The translations under genes were made by a program, and so were the position numbers. Below the pieces are notes generated by a model. The model was not told where the DNA came from. It searched no databases and saw only the letters and a list, made by a program, of their open reading frames with translations. Shown in pieces: positions 11,096 to 22,500 of a DNA stretch of 64,000 nt (position 1 is its first letter; every line of letters starts with the position of its first letter). The stretch is from Euglena gracilis (Eukaryota; Euglenida; Euglenophyceae; Euglenales): NCBI GenBank assembly GCA_039621445.1, contig CP154954.1, positions 57,862,002 to 57,926,001 on the forward strand, written 5' to 3'.

Positions 11096-12066
11096 GGGGG
11101 GCGGGGGCAGGTATGGGAACCCCCCCCCAAAAAAACCTCAAAACCCCATTTTTTCACACTTTCCAAAATATCCACATTTTCTCAAATTTTGATTTTGAGA
11201 GGTTTTTGAAGCATTGAAAGTCAAAAAACTTCAAAGAAAAAAATGTCAGTAAAAATTGACTGTGCCAAAATCTGGTCCACTTTTTTTGATTTTTTTCCAT
11301 TTTTTTCACCCCCTCCTGCCCCCCCCCTTGTCGTACGACCACCCCTCACTTACGACCACCCCCCGGTCACAGGTTGTAGGTCATGGTGTCACAGGTTGCG
11401 GGTTGCAAAAACTTCAACACCACCTTAACTTCAACCGCCCTCTCATTTACGACCACCCCCCGGTCGCAGGTTGCCGGTTATGGGGTGTTACGACCCCTGG
11501 CAGGGCGGTTCATAAGGGACGGGTTTTTTTTTCGTAAAGGACCGCAAAAAAATTTTCCGGCGCCTTTGGCGCCGGGTGTTTTTTTAACCCATTTTGGGAC
11601 CATATGCAGGCACCCATGGCTAAAATTGTCAAAAAATGGCCTTAAATGGCGGCCTAAAATAGCCTGGAATGGCCTAAAATGAGGATATTTGGGGCTTGAC
11701 CATGCGTGCTTGCCAAGGTTGACTGCTTGTTTCTTTTTGAAACAGAAAAGCGTGTTTCTTTTTAAAAGTCACGTTTTTAAAATAAAAAAACACGTTCTTT
11801 CTGTTTCAAAAAATAACAAGCTTTTTTGTATAAACTTTTTTTTAAAAAGACATGTTTTTAAAAAAACACAACAGAAAAAACGTCTGCAAAAACTCAAAAA
11901 CGTCACTTTTTGACGACCAAAAAAATGACTTTAGAACTTTTTACTTACAAAATGGCCATTTCACAATTAAAACTCCCTCAAACCCCATTTTTCACACCTT
12001 CCAGAAAATTCTCAAAATTTTAATTTTGAGACTTTTTGAAGCAAAAAGATGCCATTGAAAATCCAA
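11096..12066. other. Gene-free T-rich and C-rich sequence
   Basis: Contains a partial match (11240-11500) to the dispersed repeat at 1-1310, a CCGGCGCCTTTGGCGCCGG stem at about 11555, and an A/T homopolymer section at 11750-11900. No coding or RNA feature is seen. Confidence 0.55.
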
Positions 12067-13350
12067 AAAAATTGACAGAAAAAAATGTCAGTAAAATTTG
12101 ACTGTGCCAAAATTTGGTCCACTTTTTTGGCCTGATTGTTTTCCACCCGCCCCCTAAAAGTACCAAATTTAACCCTGACATCTTTGAGATTTTTTCTGCG
12201 AAAAAAATGTCGTTTTCCATCAAAAAATCACCAATTTTTTCGGCTTCCAATTTTGTCCGTTCTAATTTTTTCTAGCCCCAATTCCACCCCCCGGTATTTG
12301 GGGTTCATTTTAAAAAAATTTCAAAAATTTTCAGCCCAAGTCCCCCATTTTCCCGAAATTGGTAAAAATGCTGCCAAAATGTTCCCCCCCCCAAACCCCA
12401 TTTTTTTCACATTTTCTAAAATTTCAATATTTCTCAAAATGTTGATTTTGAGAGATTTTGGAAGCAAAAAAATGCCACTGAAATCCCTAAGAAATTCTAA
12501 GAAAAAAGTGTCAGTATAATTTGAATGTTCCAAAATTTGGCCCCGTTTTTTTGACCACCCTCCTCCACCCCCTTAGAACTAACAATTTTCAACCGTAAAA
12601 TTTTGGCGTTCTTTTGGCGAAAATGTCATCTTCCATCAAAAAACCATGTATTTTGGTCAATTTTTTCAAAAAATTTCAAAAAAATTTTCCCCGGCCAAAA
12701 TCCCGTTTTTGCTTATTTTTTGGTTGAAGTGTCTGGGTACAGAATTTCTTTTCGCCCTGCCCCTCAGTCACAGGTTGCAGGAACCCAGTCGTATGACAAG
12801 GGGGGGGGGCGGGTAAAAATTACCATTTTTAACCTGAAAATTTTGAGCTTTTTTTGTGAAATAATGTGGTTTTCCATCAAAAAATCATACGTTTTGGGTT
12901 CATTTTTTGAAGAAAAAAAAAGAAAAAAATCTCGGCTTTCCTGAATTCGGTGAAAATGCTGTTGTGGGTGGGGGGGCGACCCCCCGCCACCTCCCGGGTG
13001 GGCCGGGTGGGGGTGTCGATAGCCCCCCCAGCCCTTCCCTTTCTGCCCTGGACCACCCTCCTGGTCTCGGGTTGTACCCACCCCTGCCCTTGTCGTACGA
13101 CCACCCCTCATTAATGACGACCCCCCGGTCGGAGGTTGCAGGTCATGGGGGTTATGACCCCCCCGGTTGCAGGTTGCGAAAATTTCAACACCACCTTGCC
13201 TACGACCGCCCCCTCGTTTACGACCCCCCCCCCCAGTCGCAGGTTGCAGGTTGTGCGGGTGTTACGACCCCCCCCCCCTGGTCGCAGGTTGCGGGAACCC
13301 GGTTGTGGCTTGGAAATTGGGTTGTTTTTGACATCCTGTCTTGTGACCAT
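12067..13350. repeat. Dispersed non-coding repeat, copy 2
   Basis: Matches 1-1310 in order and orientation, from ATGTCAGTAAAATTTGACTG to GGGTTGTTTTTGACATCCTG. It ends exactly where similarity to Ty3/gypsy gag begins (about 13350), so it marks the breakpoint that truncated element H. Confidence 0.85.
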
Positions 13351-16300
13351 TAATAGTGTCCCGTGGACCATTAATGGTGTACCGGGGTTTCCCCGGTCAC
13401 TCGCGCGAACAGGATGATCCACTTGGCGAACGGGACCATGAAGAGGTCTGATTGAATTCCCGTTTCCGAGTAGGGATGCCAGGTGACCGTTCCTCACGCG
13501 ATGGTGACTTGGGCCTACTGCCGCTAAAGCGGTCTCCGAAGATCGTGAAGCACCCAATTGTCATGAAAACGACGAGGAACCCGATCCCCGTGAGGAGGTC
13601 GATCCCCTTGGACTCTGAATACGCTACTACACATCGGGATTCGGGCGTTACCGAGACATGTGATCAGATATGTTGCACAAAAAGCACAGTTTATCCGTGC
13701 CTTGGTCTGAAGATCACTGACTCCGCGTTTTTGGTCCCGTGGAAAGTGATTTTGGTGACGTGGATGATTTTTGCAACGCATTAACCGCAACCGCAGAGCT
13801 TCCCGCGGTGGGATGCGTTTGAAAAAAGGACTGTATTTGTCCGAAATCTTGTGTGAGCTTGATTTGCTTCGACACATAATTACAACGTTTGGCAAGAGTC
13901 AACTCATGCCCCACCAACTCCTCGATGGATATACTGTACTCGATGGATACTCGATGTATACTATACTCGATGGATATACTATACTCGATGTATATCCTTC
14001 ACGAGGGATGGTGTGAAATGCAACCAAACCGCATCGAATTGTTCGCTCATTATCTTATCGCTAAGTTCATCAACTTCGGAAGCAAGTGCTAACCGTTTGG
14101 CATACCAAAGGTCAATGGAGTCCCATTTACGATCCGGTGGCGCGCTTTGTTGCCATTTTTTTTCCTGGTGAACAAGCTTGAGTTGGTTGAAGCGTATTGC
14201 GCAATCAGGTCATCAAAGGATATGTCATTACGTATCACCAACTGGCGTGCGCGTTCTCGCTCCTCCCTCGGTAGGCAGTCGAAGAATTCCATCTTGTCCA
14301 CCTCCGGATTCGGGTCTTGGGTGGGTCCCTTTAGTGCCAGGTAGTAATCCAAGTCCCGAAAAAATTGTCTCCATGTGGTTGGATCCCCGTCCCATTGGGG
14401 TTTCGTTGTTCGTGATTGCGATGGTGCCCTTGAAGTCTCTCTGAGTAACCCGCTGACCCTCGGTGTTATTCCAGGGGTTTGGGTCCGGGTAATTCCTAAC
14501 AGCGAACGCATTTCGCGGATTTTGCGCTCTAAGTGAAACCCGTGCAGGATTTCCTGCACCAAGTGTAAGGTTGGCCAGATTTTACTCCGGTAAACACAAA
14601 GAATGTGGTAAAAATGCCCCGTTGGGCGGTTTTCCCGCCGAAAACCTGATGGATCATCTGGCATTCCAGAACCCGTTGGTGGTTGGTAGAATTGCGGATG
14701 CGACAAATTACCAATACCAGGTGTGGGGTGTGTGCTCATTCCTCGCGCAAGGTTGGAGTGTTGAATTTCTTGGCAGAGACTCGAATTTTCGAGCGGTGGA
14801 TCAATTTCCTCATCGGAGATGTCCTTCGAAAAGTGGGTTGGTGGTGTGGACAAATCCAAAGGGGGTACAGTTTGCGTTTTCGCGGGTGGTTGTACCAAAT
14901 TTGCGGTGGAAGTAGGGACTCCTACTCCAGAAACATAAGTTTGACAACGCGGTTCCGGGAAATTTGGAATACCAACTGCAGCGCATACTGCGATGTGTGG
15001 TGCCACAACCAGTACCGGAGTGGACATTTTATCCAAAGTCGCGGACAAGTCATGCAGCGATTCTTCCAAATGTTCCACCAGCTGGAGTTGGCCGCAAATA
15101 CAGTCAACCTCAGACTCCAAATGCCTAATGTGTTTGTGGTAACGGCAAAAAACCTCCAAATGTGGCAAATTTTCAGAGAGCAAGCGTAGGTCTTGTACAA
15201 GTTTTCCTCGGGACTCCTCCACATTCCGGAGTTGACCCGCAAGCGCTTTTACGGCATTTGAGACGGTTTGCAATTGGTGGAGTGTCTTGGTGGAGGTTTC
15301 TGCGGTGGTGCGCGAATTTTCCGCGGTTTGCTTTTCCAACAACGCAGAAATCCGTCCATCGTTGCGTAGATCTGGCATTACAATTCACTGAATCCTCAAG
15401 TTGTATCAAACTCGTGCAAACTTCTTGCAAGGTTTCCTTGTTGTCACCAAGCATTTTGTTATAAAAGGTGCGAAACTCTGGTGACTCGGATATCTGAGCG
15501 CACAAAACATTGGGAATTGAGCGCATTTCCGCTAATGTGGTGGACAACAAGGTACAAGGGGTTTGCAATTCACCAATAGCGGCTTTAATACCACTAATGT
15601 CCGGAATTCGCTTGTAAAGTGCAGAAACATGCTCCCGCAAACCGATAACGGTGGCATTAATACCGCCAATGTCCGTTTACAGTTGCTGTTGCGCCAAATC
15701 CAACTGTGGTGCGCAATCCGCGATTTTCGCGTTCAGGAGGCTAATCCATCCTAATTTGCGGCACAATGGCAGGGTTTCTGCTCCAAGTGTACAATTCGTT
15801 CCTCCAAACGCTGACGTTACGTACGGGAAACAAAATTTTCTTGCATCTTCGCCTGAAATTGCTTCAAATGTTGGATTTCCTAGCACAGATGCAAAATCCA
15901 TTTTTAGGCTTCTTGGAAAGAAGTGGTGAGACTGACAAAATGCTCAACCGCGACAAAGTTACTAATTTTTGGCATTTTGGGTTTGCTTTTTGTTTGTGCA
16001 ACTGTTGCTGCAATTGCAGTAGCAGTGTTGAACAAGAATTTACTTTGGAAAAAAGATGGCTCATACAATTTTTACATGCAGAAACGTAAAATTATTCCGT
16101 GTTTCCGCTTCATGAAATGTTTCACCTATTTGTTGGAAATTTTGTGGGAGTTGGATGCGCAAAATACTGTCAACACTTTCTCGAAAATGCTGAAAGTCTT
16201 TCCCCGCATTTAAAAAATTGTGTCAGCAATATTTGCCGATCTCCTGCAAATAATTCCAGCAAAACTCTCGTTTGGTGTTGAAATCGCTTTGATTGTCCTC

Positions 16301-17042
16301 ATCAAACTGCAAAACCTTGTTGAGCATGGTTGCGCATTCCGCAACGCATTGGTGGAAAGGCAAAATATGCTTGCTCAGCTGGCGATCTGCTGGAAGTTGG
16401 CCGAGAATTCGTTAACCATCACCGAGGGTGAGGTTATCTCTCAAATCATCACCGTAGTCCTCCACAGCGGAAACGGAACCAGAGATTTCCGGCACCACCA
16501 GATGCATATATGGATTGCATGGTAATTCATCCCGGCAATGCGCGAAATGGTGTGGGCGGTGGTAATTGAGGGGGAGGGGTGGGAAAAAACACTGTGTTTC
16601 CACCGAGTTGCACTCCAAAAGGCCGGCCGGTGCTTCTACCGGGGATCCTTTGGGTGTGATCAGAGCAAAGGGCAAATACCCCCCACTTTGTTCAAGGTTA
16701 ACGTCGGTGACCAAGTGTGCTTGGGCAAGGGGTTCGTCCCCTCGCCGCATCCAAAAGATGGGTGAACTGGGATGGAGGAAGGCTTTTGCCACCTACATCC
16801 CGCGCAACCAATGACAATGACGAAGAACAAGGCTCAGCGCCCCCTTGCAACAACAAAGGTGTTTTGCCTTGTGACAAGGACAAATGAGTCAATGTGTCTT
16901 GGTGTGGTTGCTGTTTGGGGTGTCGGGAACTAGAATTTGTTTCCATTGAGCAGTTCCCATCCCCGCCATCTTCTTCAATATTAGCCAATGAACTCATCAA
17001 CAAGTCATAGTCAAATTGAAGGTTGGGGATTGTGCTCTGCAT
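13351..17042 (-). pseudogene. Ty3/gypsy gag, decayed (element H)
   Basis: The probable start is MQSTIPNLQFDYDLL at 17042. A long helical, coiled-coil-like middle follows (EHVSALYKRIPDISG near 15640; LLEKQTAENSRTTAE near 15320). The capsid-like part has WDGDPTTWRQFFRDLDYYL, and the end matches the Gag C-terminus of element I: LAKRCNYVSKQIKLTQ, then NALQKSS, then a ruined knuckle reading CAFCATYLITCLG in place of CFLCNKSGHMSREC. At least four frameshifts break it. Downstream pol is missing because repeat copy 2 abuts at 13350. It would have formed the particle shell. Confidence 0.72.
13919..13996. repeat. ACTCGATGGATAT minisatellite inside element H gag
   Basis: Five to six degenerate units of CTCGATG(G/T)ATAT replace the single CGATGGATATCC present at the matching point of element I (near 51480). 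It is an expansion within former coding sequence. Confidence 0.8.
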
Positions 17043-17740
17043 CTTTTGAGAATTGGTACAAAGACAAAAACCCAAAAACACACACAAATAAGCAATGAAA
17101 CAGGGACCGGAAAGGTTGTATCGGCGATTACCGAACAGAGCCTCCTGAGACCTGTATCAATGCTTAAATGTTGGCTAGAGGCCAGGAACAGTACTTGCAC
17201 CATGTTTCATGGCTCAGTACGATCCTCACCACCAGTCAACCACAGAGTTTCTCTTTATTTCTGTGTGGAACGTCTGTGCGGGATCGTTGCCTAAATCTGC
17301 TACCAAGTGTACGTCCAAAGCTTCCCCCCTTTCTACCCTTTGTGTATTCCGAAAAAAAAACCTTTCGCTTCGGCCTTGGTTCACAACCTACTTATGAATG
17401 GGAAAAGTGTTTGGAGTACAAAAGTGGTTTTTCCCCTTTGTTCCCAATTCCCCAAAGAGGCAAAGCACAACGCAAAGGCTTCAGATATTTCCTCCGAAGC
17501 TAAGTTCAACTGTTCTGATGGTTTTTCCCTCTGACGAATCAAACCTTGAAACTTGTCAAAAATGATGTGAAAGAATACAACCTGTGGGGGAAGGGGAGAA
17601 AAGTGCTGACGTGTCCAGGGCAGATCCCGGCAGGGTCTGCCACGATCGTGCCCACTGTGGTTTTCACAGTGGTGCGATCGTCACTGAACCCTCTCTGCAG
17701 ATATCCTACAGAGCTCTGACGTGCCTGGTACACACTGGGT
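17043..17740. repeat. Dispersed repeat shared with 38574-38880
   Basis: From about 17270 to 17740 there is dispersed similarity to the sequence after the second family U gene: CCTTTCGCTTCGGCCTTGG, TTCCCAATTCCCCAAAGAGG, AATACAACCTGTGG and GCCTGGTACACA in the same order. No intact frame is visible. Section 17043-17270, just upstream of element H gag, would be its leader or LTR, but no LTR partner is visible. Confidence 0.5.
17643..17680. repeat. Hairpin CGATCG...CCACTGTG-loop-CACAGTGG...CGATCG
   Basis: An inner perfect 8-bp stem (17652-17659 with 17665-17672) is extended by an outer CGATCG pair around a GTTTT loop. It could be an RNA terminator-like or cruciform structure. Role unknown. Confidence 0.6.
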
Positions 17741-18772
17741 CATTGAAAGGGCCACTTTGGGTCCCTTTTTCTCCCTTCTTGGAAGAGGGCCGATGTGGGT
17801 CTCGGGGGATGTCTCCAGCAGCTTCCCTCGCTTCTTGGTGGTCACTGTGCGTCCACCCTTCTGGCATCCAAGGTCTCCGTGTTTATTTTTTTCCCATAAT
17901 CCAGTTGTTGGTCTTCCAGGAATTGAGTTCTTATTGGCCTCCAACCCAACTGGAAATCTGGGGGGGCTGCTGAGGCCCTTCGTTTTCCCCTTGAGAGTGG
18001 TTGTCGTGTTATATTAATTGGGGGGTTTGAAAAACCTTTTCTGCCCCTTCCTAGGGTATTTGCTTGTAAAAGTGTCCCCCATGGCCCCTGTAGTGGTAGC
18101 CTCCTTTGCCTTGACTCCATCTCCCCATCCTTTAAACAGCTTGTGTACAGACGACTGGGCCTTGGCGGGAGATGCCATTGATGTGTGGGCCTGGGATGTG
18201 CAAATGTGAAAAGTATTGCGGGCCCTTGTGGACCATCCGTTGCCCACCAAGCGCTGGGGCTGCCTTCTGTCTCCTGGGCCTTCTGGCCACAGTGGTTCAA
18301 GGGCCATGGTCGTCACTGGGGGATTTTGGGCTGGGAAATTTCTGGCGTGGATGTCTGCGGGGGGGGGGGGAGAACGGCCACGTTTTTTCACGTGTCGGCC
18401 GCATCTGCAAGTTCACCTGCTGCTCCGGACACTGGGCCAGGACGTCCGCGGCCACGTAATTACAAGTTCTTTGAAACTTCATTGCTCTTTGAACTGCAGA
18501 TTGAGATTTGATGGTTGATTTCTCAACGGATGTTCGTCTGGTTCGTGTCCTTCTGGATATTGAATTGATATTGACTTCTGTTCCTGGTTATTCTGCGTTC
18601 GTGAACTCTTTTCCTTTCTTCTGGGTGTCGAAGGGCAATTTTGGAAACAGCCAACTCGGGTTAAAAATGGCACTAAGTGGGACCTCCTAACCCAGCGCAC
18701 CAAAGGAATCACAACAAACCGCCGGTGCGCAAGGCATGGCCTGACAATGGCAAAGTGCGGAGCACGAGGTGT
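17741..18772 (-). mobile_element. DIRS-like fragment C (terminus, leader, partial gag)
   Basis: Left terminus at 18738-18772 (a variant of the 35-bp repeat), the common leader, then a gag-like stretch with MKFQRTCNYVAADVLAQCPE and WPEGPGDRRQ in shifting frames. Similarity ends near 17741, where the flanking repeat resumes at GCCTGGTACACAC. No RT or recombinase is present, so it is a 5'-end fragment. Confidence 0.68.
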
Positions 18773-18794
18773 CCCCCCCTCCGAGGGGATCAAA

Positions 18795-19610
18795 AACGCT
18801 CATATTTTTTTCTTAGGGTTTTTTTTTTGAGGTGGGACTTGAAACTTTCCTTCTGCCAAATTCATCACAGCTCCCAAGTGGGGAAAAACTTGACTCGGGA
18901 GTAACACACTTTTGGGAATGTTTATTTTGGAACCTGCTGCCAGCAGGTCTTTGACCATGACAGTCAGATGTTTTTGCATCACCTGGGGGGATTTCGCCAA
19001 AATCAGTTTATCGTCGAGATATACAAAGGCTAAGATGCCCTTGCTGTGCCACAGTTTTTCCAGATGTTTCATAAATTGCATGAACAGGAATGGTAAATTG
19101 CTGATTCCGAAGCCGGCTGACTGTAACTCCCACACCGGTTTTCCCACCCGGAGATGCAAATATTTCTGAAGGAGAGGGAAGGCGGAGATGGAAGTACGCA
19201 ACTTTGCGGTCTAACCCCCCCACCAACCCTGTTGTAGGTAGGGGAAGATTCCTGACATGGTAGTCAGTTTGAAAGGGGGGCTGTGAAAAATGTGTTCAAT
19301 TGTTTCCAATTTGTGATGAAACGACGTTTGATAGTGGTCCTTTCTCGTTTTGAAATGGTGAACCAAGGCACCAAGTGCCTGGACACAGCCCCTGGAGGTA
19401 GCTTTCTGACTGCACCTGAGTATTTTTAATCCTCCAAAATATTATTTGCCAAACGAATTTCTTCTGTCCCATGAGATCTCGTTCTTTTTGACAGATTTGG
19501 GGGTAATGGGGTATCTGGTTGAATGCCTTTCTGCAAAAATCGACATAGAAAAGGGTTTACATGTTATCCGGACCAGGACAGTCTTTTCACTAGTCTTTGG
19601 GGCATAGGGG
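18795..19610 (-). pseudogene. RT fragment of a second DIRS-like family
   Basis: Read on minus, motifs resembling the DIRS RT block HLIPWF appear near 19350. Then come AGFGISNLPFLFMQFMKHLE, FVYLDDKLILAKSPQ (intact YLDD), and SVLLPSQVFPHLGAV with FQVPPQK. The spacing and wording parallel elements A, D and F, but the residues differ widely, so this is another family. Only about 270 residues of RT remain, with frameshifts and stops before 19200. No RNase H follows, since it ends at fragment C's terminus near 18790. Confidence 0.72.
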
Positions 19611-19907
19611 TGTCCCCCACTGTTTCTCCCTGCACTGAATCATGAGGTTTAGAGGGCGTGTTGGATGATAAATCTGCAGACTTTTGGGACCCACCATGGG
19701 CTTTGGTTCTCCTCTGGAGCCTGGCTGGCCTGCTGGATGACCCTCCACGTCCACGACCCTTAATTCCATAGAATCTGCCTTTGCCCAGGTTGTTCCCCCA
19801 CCATTGGGATGTGTATTAGCCCCCGTTTGAGGGTCAGAGTGCCCTTGCCACCTTTTCTTCTCCAATGTCTCCGAACCGTGCAGATGCGAAAATAAGACTT
19901 GGAGCAT
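19611..19907 (-). pseudogene. Possible ORF1 remnant upstream of the second-family RT
   Basis: An open stretch of about 100 codons (ends near 19590) rich in Gly, Pro, His and Trp, positioned just before the RT fragment in the same direction. Its content (GQPGSRGEPKP, WGTPL) resembles the low-complexity gag of the DIRS copies, but there is no decisive motif. The identification rests on position only. Confidence 0.3.
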
Positions 19908-19996
19908 TTAGACGTCATTGCTGTTTTACCTGCTCCATTGATGTTCTGGGCCGTTCTGTCCACATGCAAATTCGCTGAAGTGAATAAAACGTCGCT

Positions 19997-21035
19997 TCAC
20001 ACCATCAAAGCACCAGGAATGCTCCCACACTTTCTTTCACGTAGAAGTTGAACTTCGGTCTCTGATAAATAGTAAAACAGTTGTTGGCAAAGCAGATGAT
20101 AAGACGTGCCCTCTTGCTGCAGCACAATGGGGTGCAAGGTGACCATCAGCCGCATAGCGTTGAGCATACGCTGTTGCACACCCTTCATAAATGTGTCCAG
20201 AATAGAGCGACCATCCGCTTGATTATTGCTGTCTTCGCCCCGTTGTTTCACTCCAGAAATTACTGGGACGTCGGCCGGGACATGCCTCATATCCAGACGT
20301 TCACCTTGCTGAGCCTTCCGAACACAGAGTGCGAGGTCCGCTGGCAGCTGTAGAGACGGTGCTCCCAAGGCAGTCGTTCTTCTTCGTCCGCCTCGTCGCC
20401 TTTTTCCTCTGTGTCGATTGCGTCGTCTGTGCCCTAGCTTCCGCACCGGGACGTGTTCCCGACGCAGTTTCTCCGCTTAGTTCTTGTGCCCAGACGTCGG
20501 AGAGATGGAAAGCAACGTCGGCACGCTTGTCCGACAACTCCGCCGAAGCCGTACCCGCGTTGGCCACCAATACGAGGCTGTACAGGAAGGAGTTGAGGTA
20601 TTCTACGAAGTTTGCACTGGCCAGTGCCACTCCCGTAAGTCTTCGAATGGCTCTTGCACACTTCGTCGAGGTCAAGCCTTGGCCATTCCACGTTTGTCCC
20701 GCTTTCGCACGCTTTGAAGCCTCCAAAACAATGTGGTCTTCAGTAAATCGCGTACTTCCCCGGGGTCGAGAAACAGACGTCCCCAGACCTCGTTGTTGAT
20801 GCTCTCGTCTGTAGAACACAACGTTTCTGGCTTGATTGATGTCGACACGATTGATTGTTGTCCAAAGGGCGACAAAGCTCCGCCAACTCCGGCAACAAAA
20901 ACCAGTAAGATGCACCACGCCCAAAACACACCATAAACAAACAGCCGGCACAGACAAGCAGGATCTCACCCTGCCCCTGTGCTTCGCCCTCCTGGTCATT
21001 TTGCTCCTGGTTACCAAAATGTCACCGGGGTGCAT
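19997..21035 (-). pseudogene. Family U membrane-anchored protein, copy 1 (function unknown)
   Basis: The open frame at 21035-20301 has an N-terminal basic segment, then a hydrophobic signal-anchor (VPAVCLWCVLGVVHLTGFC). A soluble part follows with GQTWNGQGLTSTKCARAI, RRLTGVALASANFVEYLNSF and ELSDKRADVAF. These match copy 2 at 38092-38573 (GQKWTGAGWDTTRCALAV, RKLTGVAI, ELSDKASDV). After a frameshift near 20360 a further about 130 codons (to 19997) carry FMKGVQQRMLNAMRLMV and look genuinely coding. No known family is recognised. It reads outward from the left end of element D, and the DNA encoding its first residues resembles the GGCGAAGCACA motif of the DIRS flank. Confidence 0.5.
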
Positions 21036-21361
21036 AGGTTGGACCTCCGAACCAAGGGACCAAAAAAATCACAACAGACACCTCGGGCTCCGCACTTTGC
21101 CTTTGTGAGGCCACGCCTCGCTTGCCGGCCTGTTTTTTGTGTGATTGTTCGCTGCGCCGGTTAGGAGGTCCCGCTTAGTGCCTTTCTTCGCCGGAGTTGC
21201 CTGATTCCTAACTTGCCCTTCGACACCCAGAGGAAAGGAAAAGAGTTCACGAACGAAGAAGAACCGAGAAAAGAAGTCAATATCAGTTCAATATCAAGAA
21301 GGACACGAACCAGACGAATAGCAATTGAGAAGTCAACTATAAATTTTCAAATTCGACTTCG

Positions 21362-22500
21362 ATGAACAAGGCGGTGGAAAAGAAACTGGAATTTTTTGGC
21401 TGCTGACGTCCTGGAGCAGTGGCCGCAGCAGCAAGAGAACTTGGAGATGCGGTCCACACGCGGCAAACCGTGGCCTTTCTTCCCTCCCAGACCCCGAACC
21501 CCAGAAATTTCCCAGCACAAACCCCGCCAATGACGGCCACGGTCCTTGGACCACTGTGGCCAGAAGGCCCAGAAAAAAGGAATCAGCCCCAGCCCTTGGG
21601 GGGCAAAGGATGGGCCATGCAGACCCAAAATGTCTCCCAAAGAGACGTTCAATGGAGAGATGGAGTCAAGGCCAAGGACGCCTCCACTACAGGGGCCATG
21701 GGGGCCAAATTTTCAAGCAAATCCCCCCAGGTAGGGGCAGAAAAGGTCTGTACAACCCACCCAATTTATCTTGCACAACAGCCCCCCTCAAGGGGACAAG
21801 GGGGGGCCACAGCAGCCCCCCCCCGCAGAATTCCAATAGGGCTGGAGGCCAAGGAGAACTCAAGGCCCAGAAGACCAACACATGGATTACGGAAAAAAAA
21901 TTATTTATATATGGAGTCCTTGGATAACAGCGGGGTGGACCCACAGAGGCGACCAAGAAGCTAACGAAGCGGCTGGTAAAATCCCCCGAGGGACCCACAG
22001 AGGCCCTCTGCAAAAAACGGGGGGAAAATGGACCCACCGTGGACCTTTCAATGACCCAGCCCCAGCAGGAAAAGGGACCCACAGCGGACTGTTTGGATGG
22101 AGGGGCAGGAACCCCTACAACAATTCTTTTTCAATTCCCAATTATTCTATCAAGGGGGGGACCCACAGAGGCCGCCTTATGGTAAGTCAACCAACCACAT
22201 CAACATGGAGAAGACCAGATAGGCAAAACAGGGGCATTAAGCCCTATGGTATGTCTTCCAACAACAAGATCCTCCAGAGAGGTGAGCAGAGAAGGAGAGA
22301 GTGCATGCACATCGCCCCAGAAAAAATTCTTTTTCCAAGGGCCCAAGCCCTAGGGGACGTCGGGGTGCAATGTCCAACACCCCAGCCAAGCCCCCATAAA
22401 TCACCTTATCCAGAAAATAAACTCAATGCAGGAAGTGAAGGGAGCCACCCCCCTCAATCAAAGGTTGCAAAAAAGCTTGAAATGGTGGACGAAAAATGCC
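21362..22500 (+). pseudogene. DIRS-like gag/ORF1 (element D)
   Basis: MNKAVEKKLEFFGC is followed immediately by a stop. The same frame as element A then resumes as RPGAVAAAARELGDAVHTRQ. The WPEGPEKRNQPQP, GATAAPP and GTHRGPL blocks track copies A and B. The last part (TTSTWRRPDRQNRGIKPYG, GMSSNNKILQRGEQRRREC) is better conserved between copies than the repeat section. It leads into RT with no clear stop or start, so the original may have been one polyprotein or used a frameshift. Confidence 0.5.

Noticed and set aside
19611-19907. A second recombinase or protease upstream of the second-family RT
   Set aside because: No HxxR, Tyr or DTG motif; listed only as a possible ORF1 remnant.
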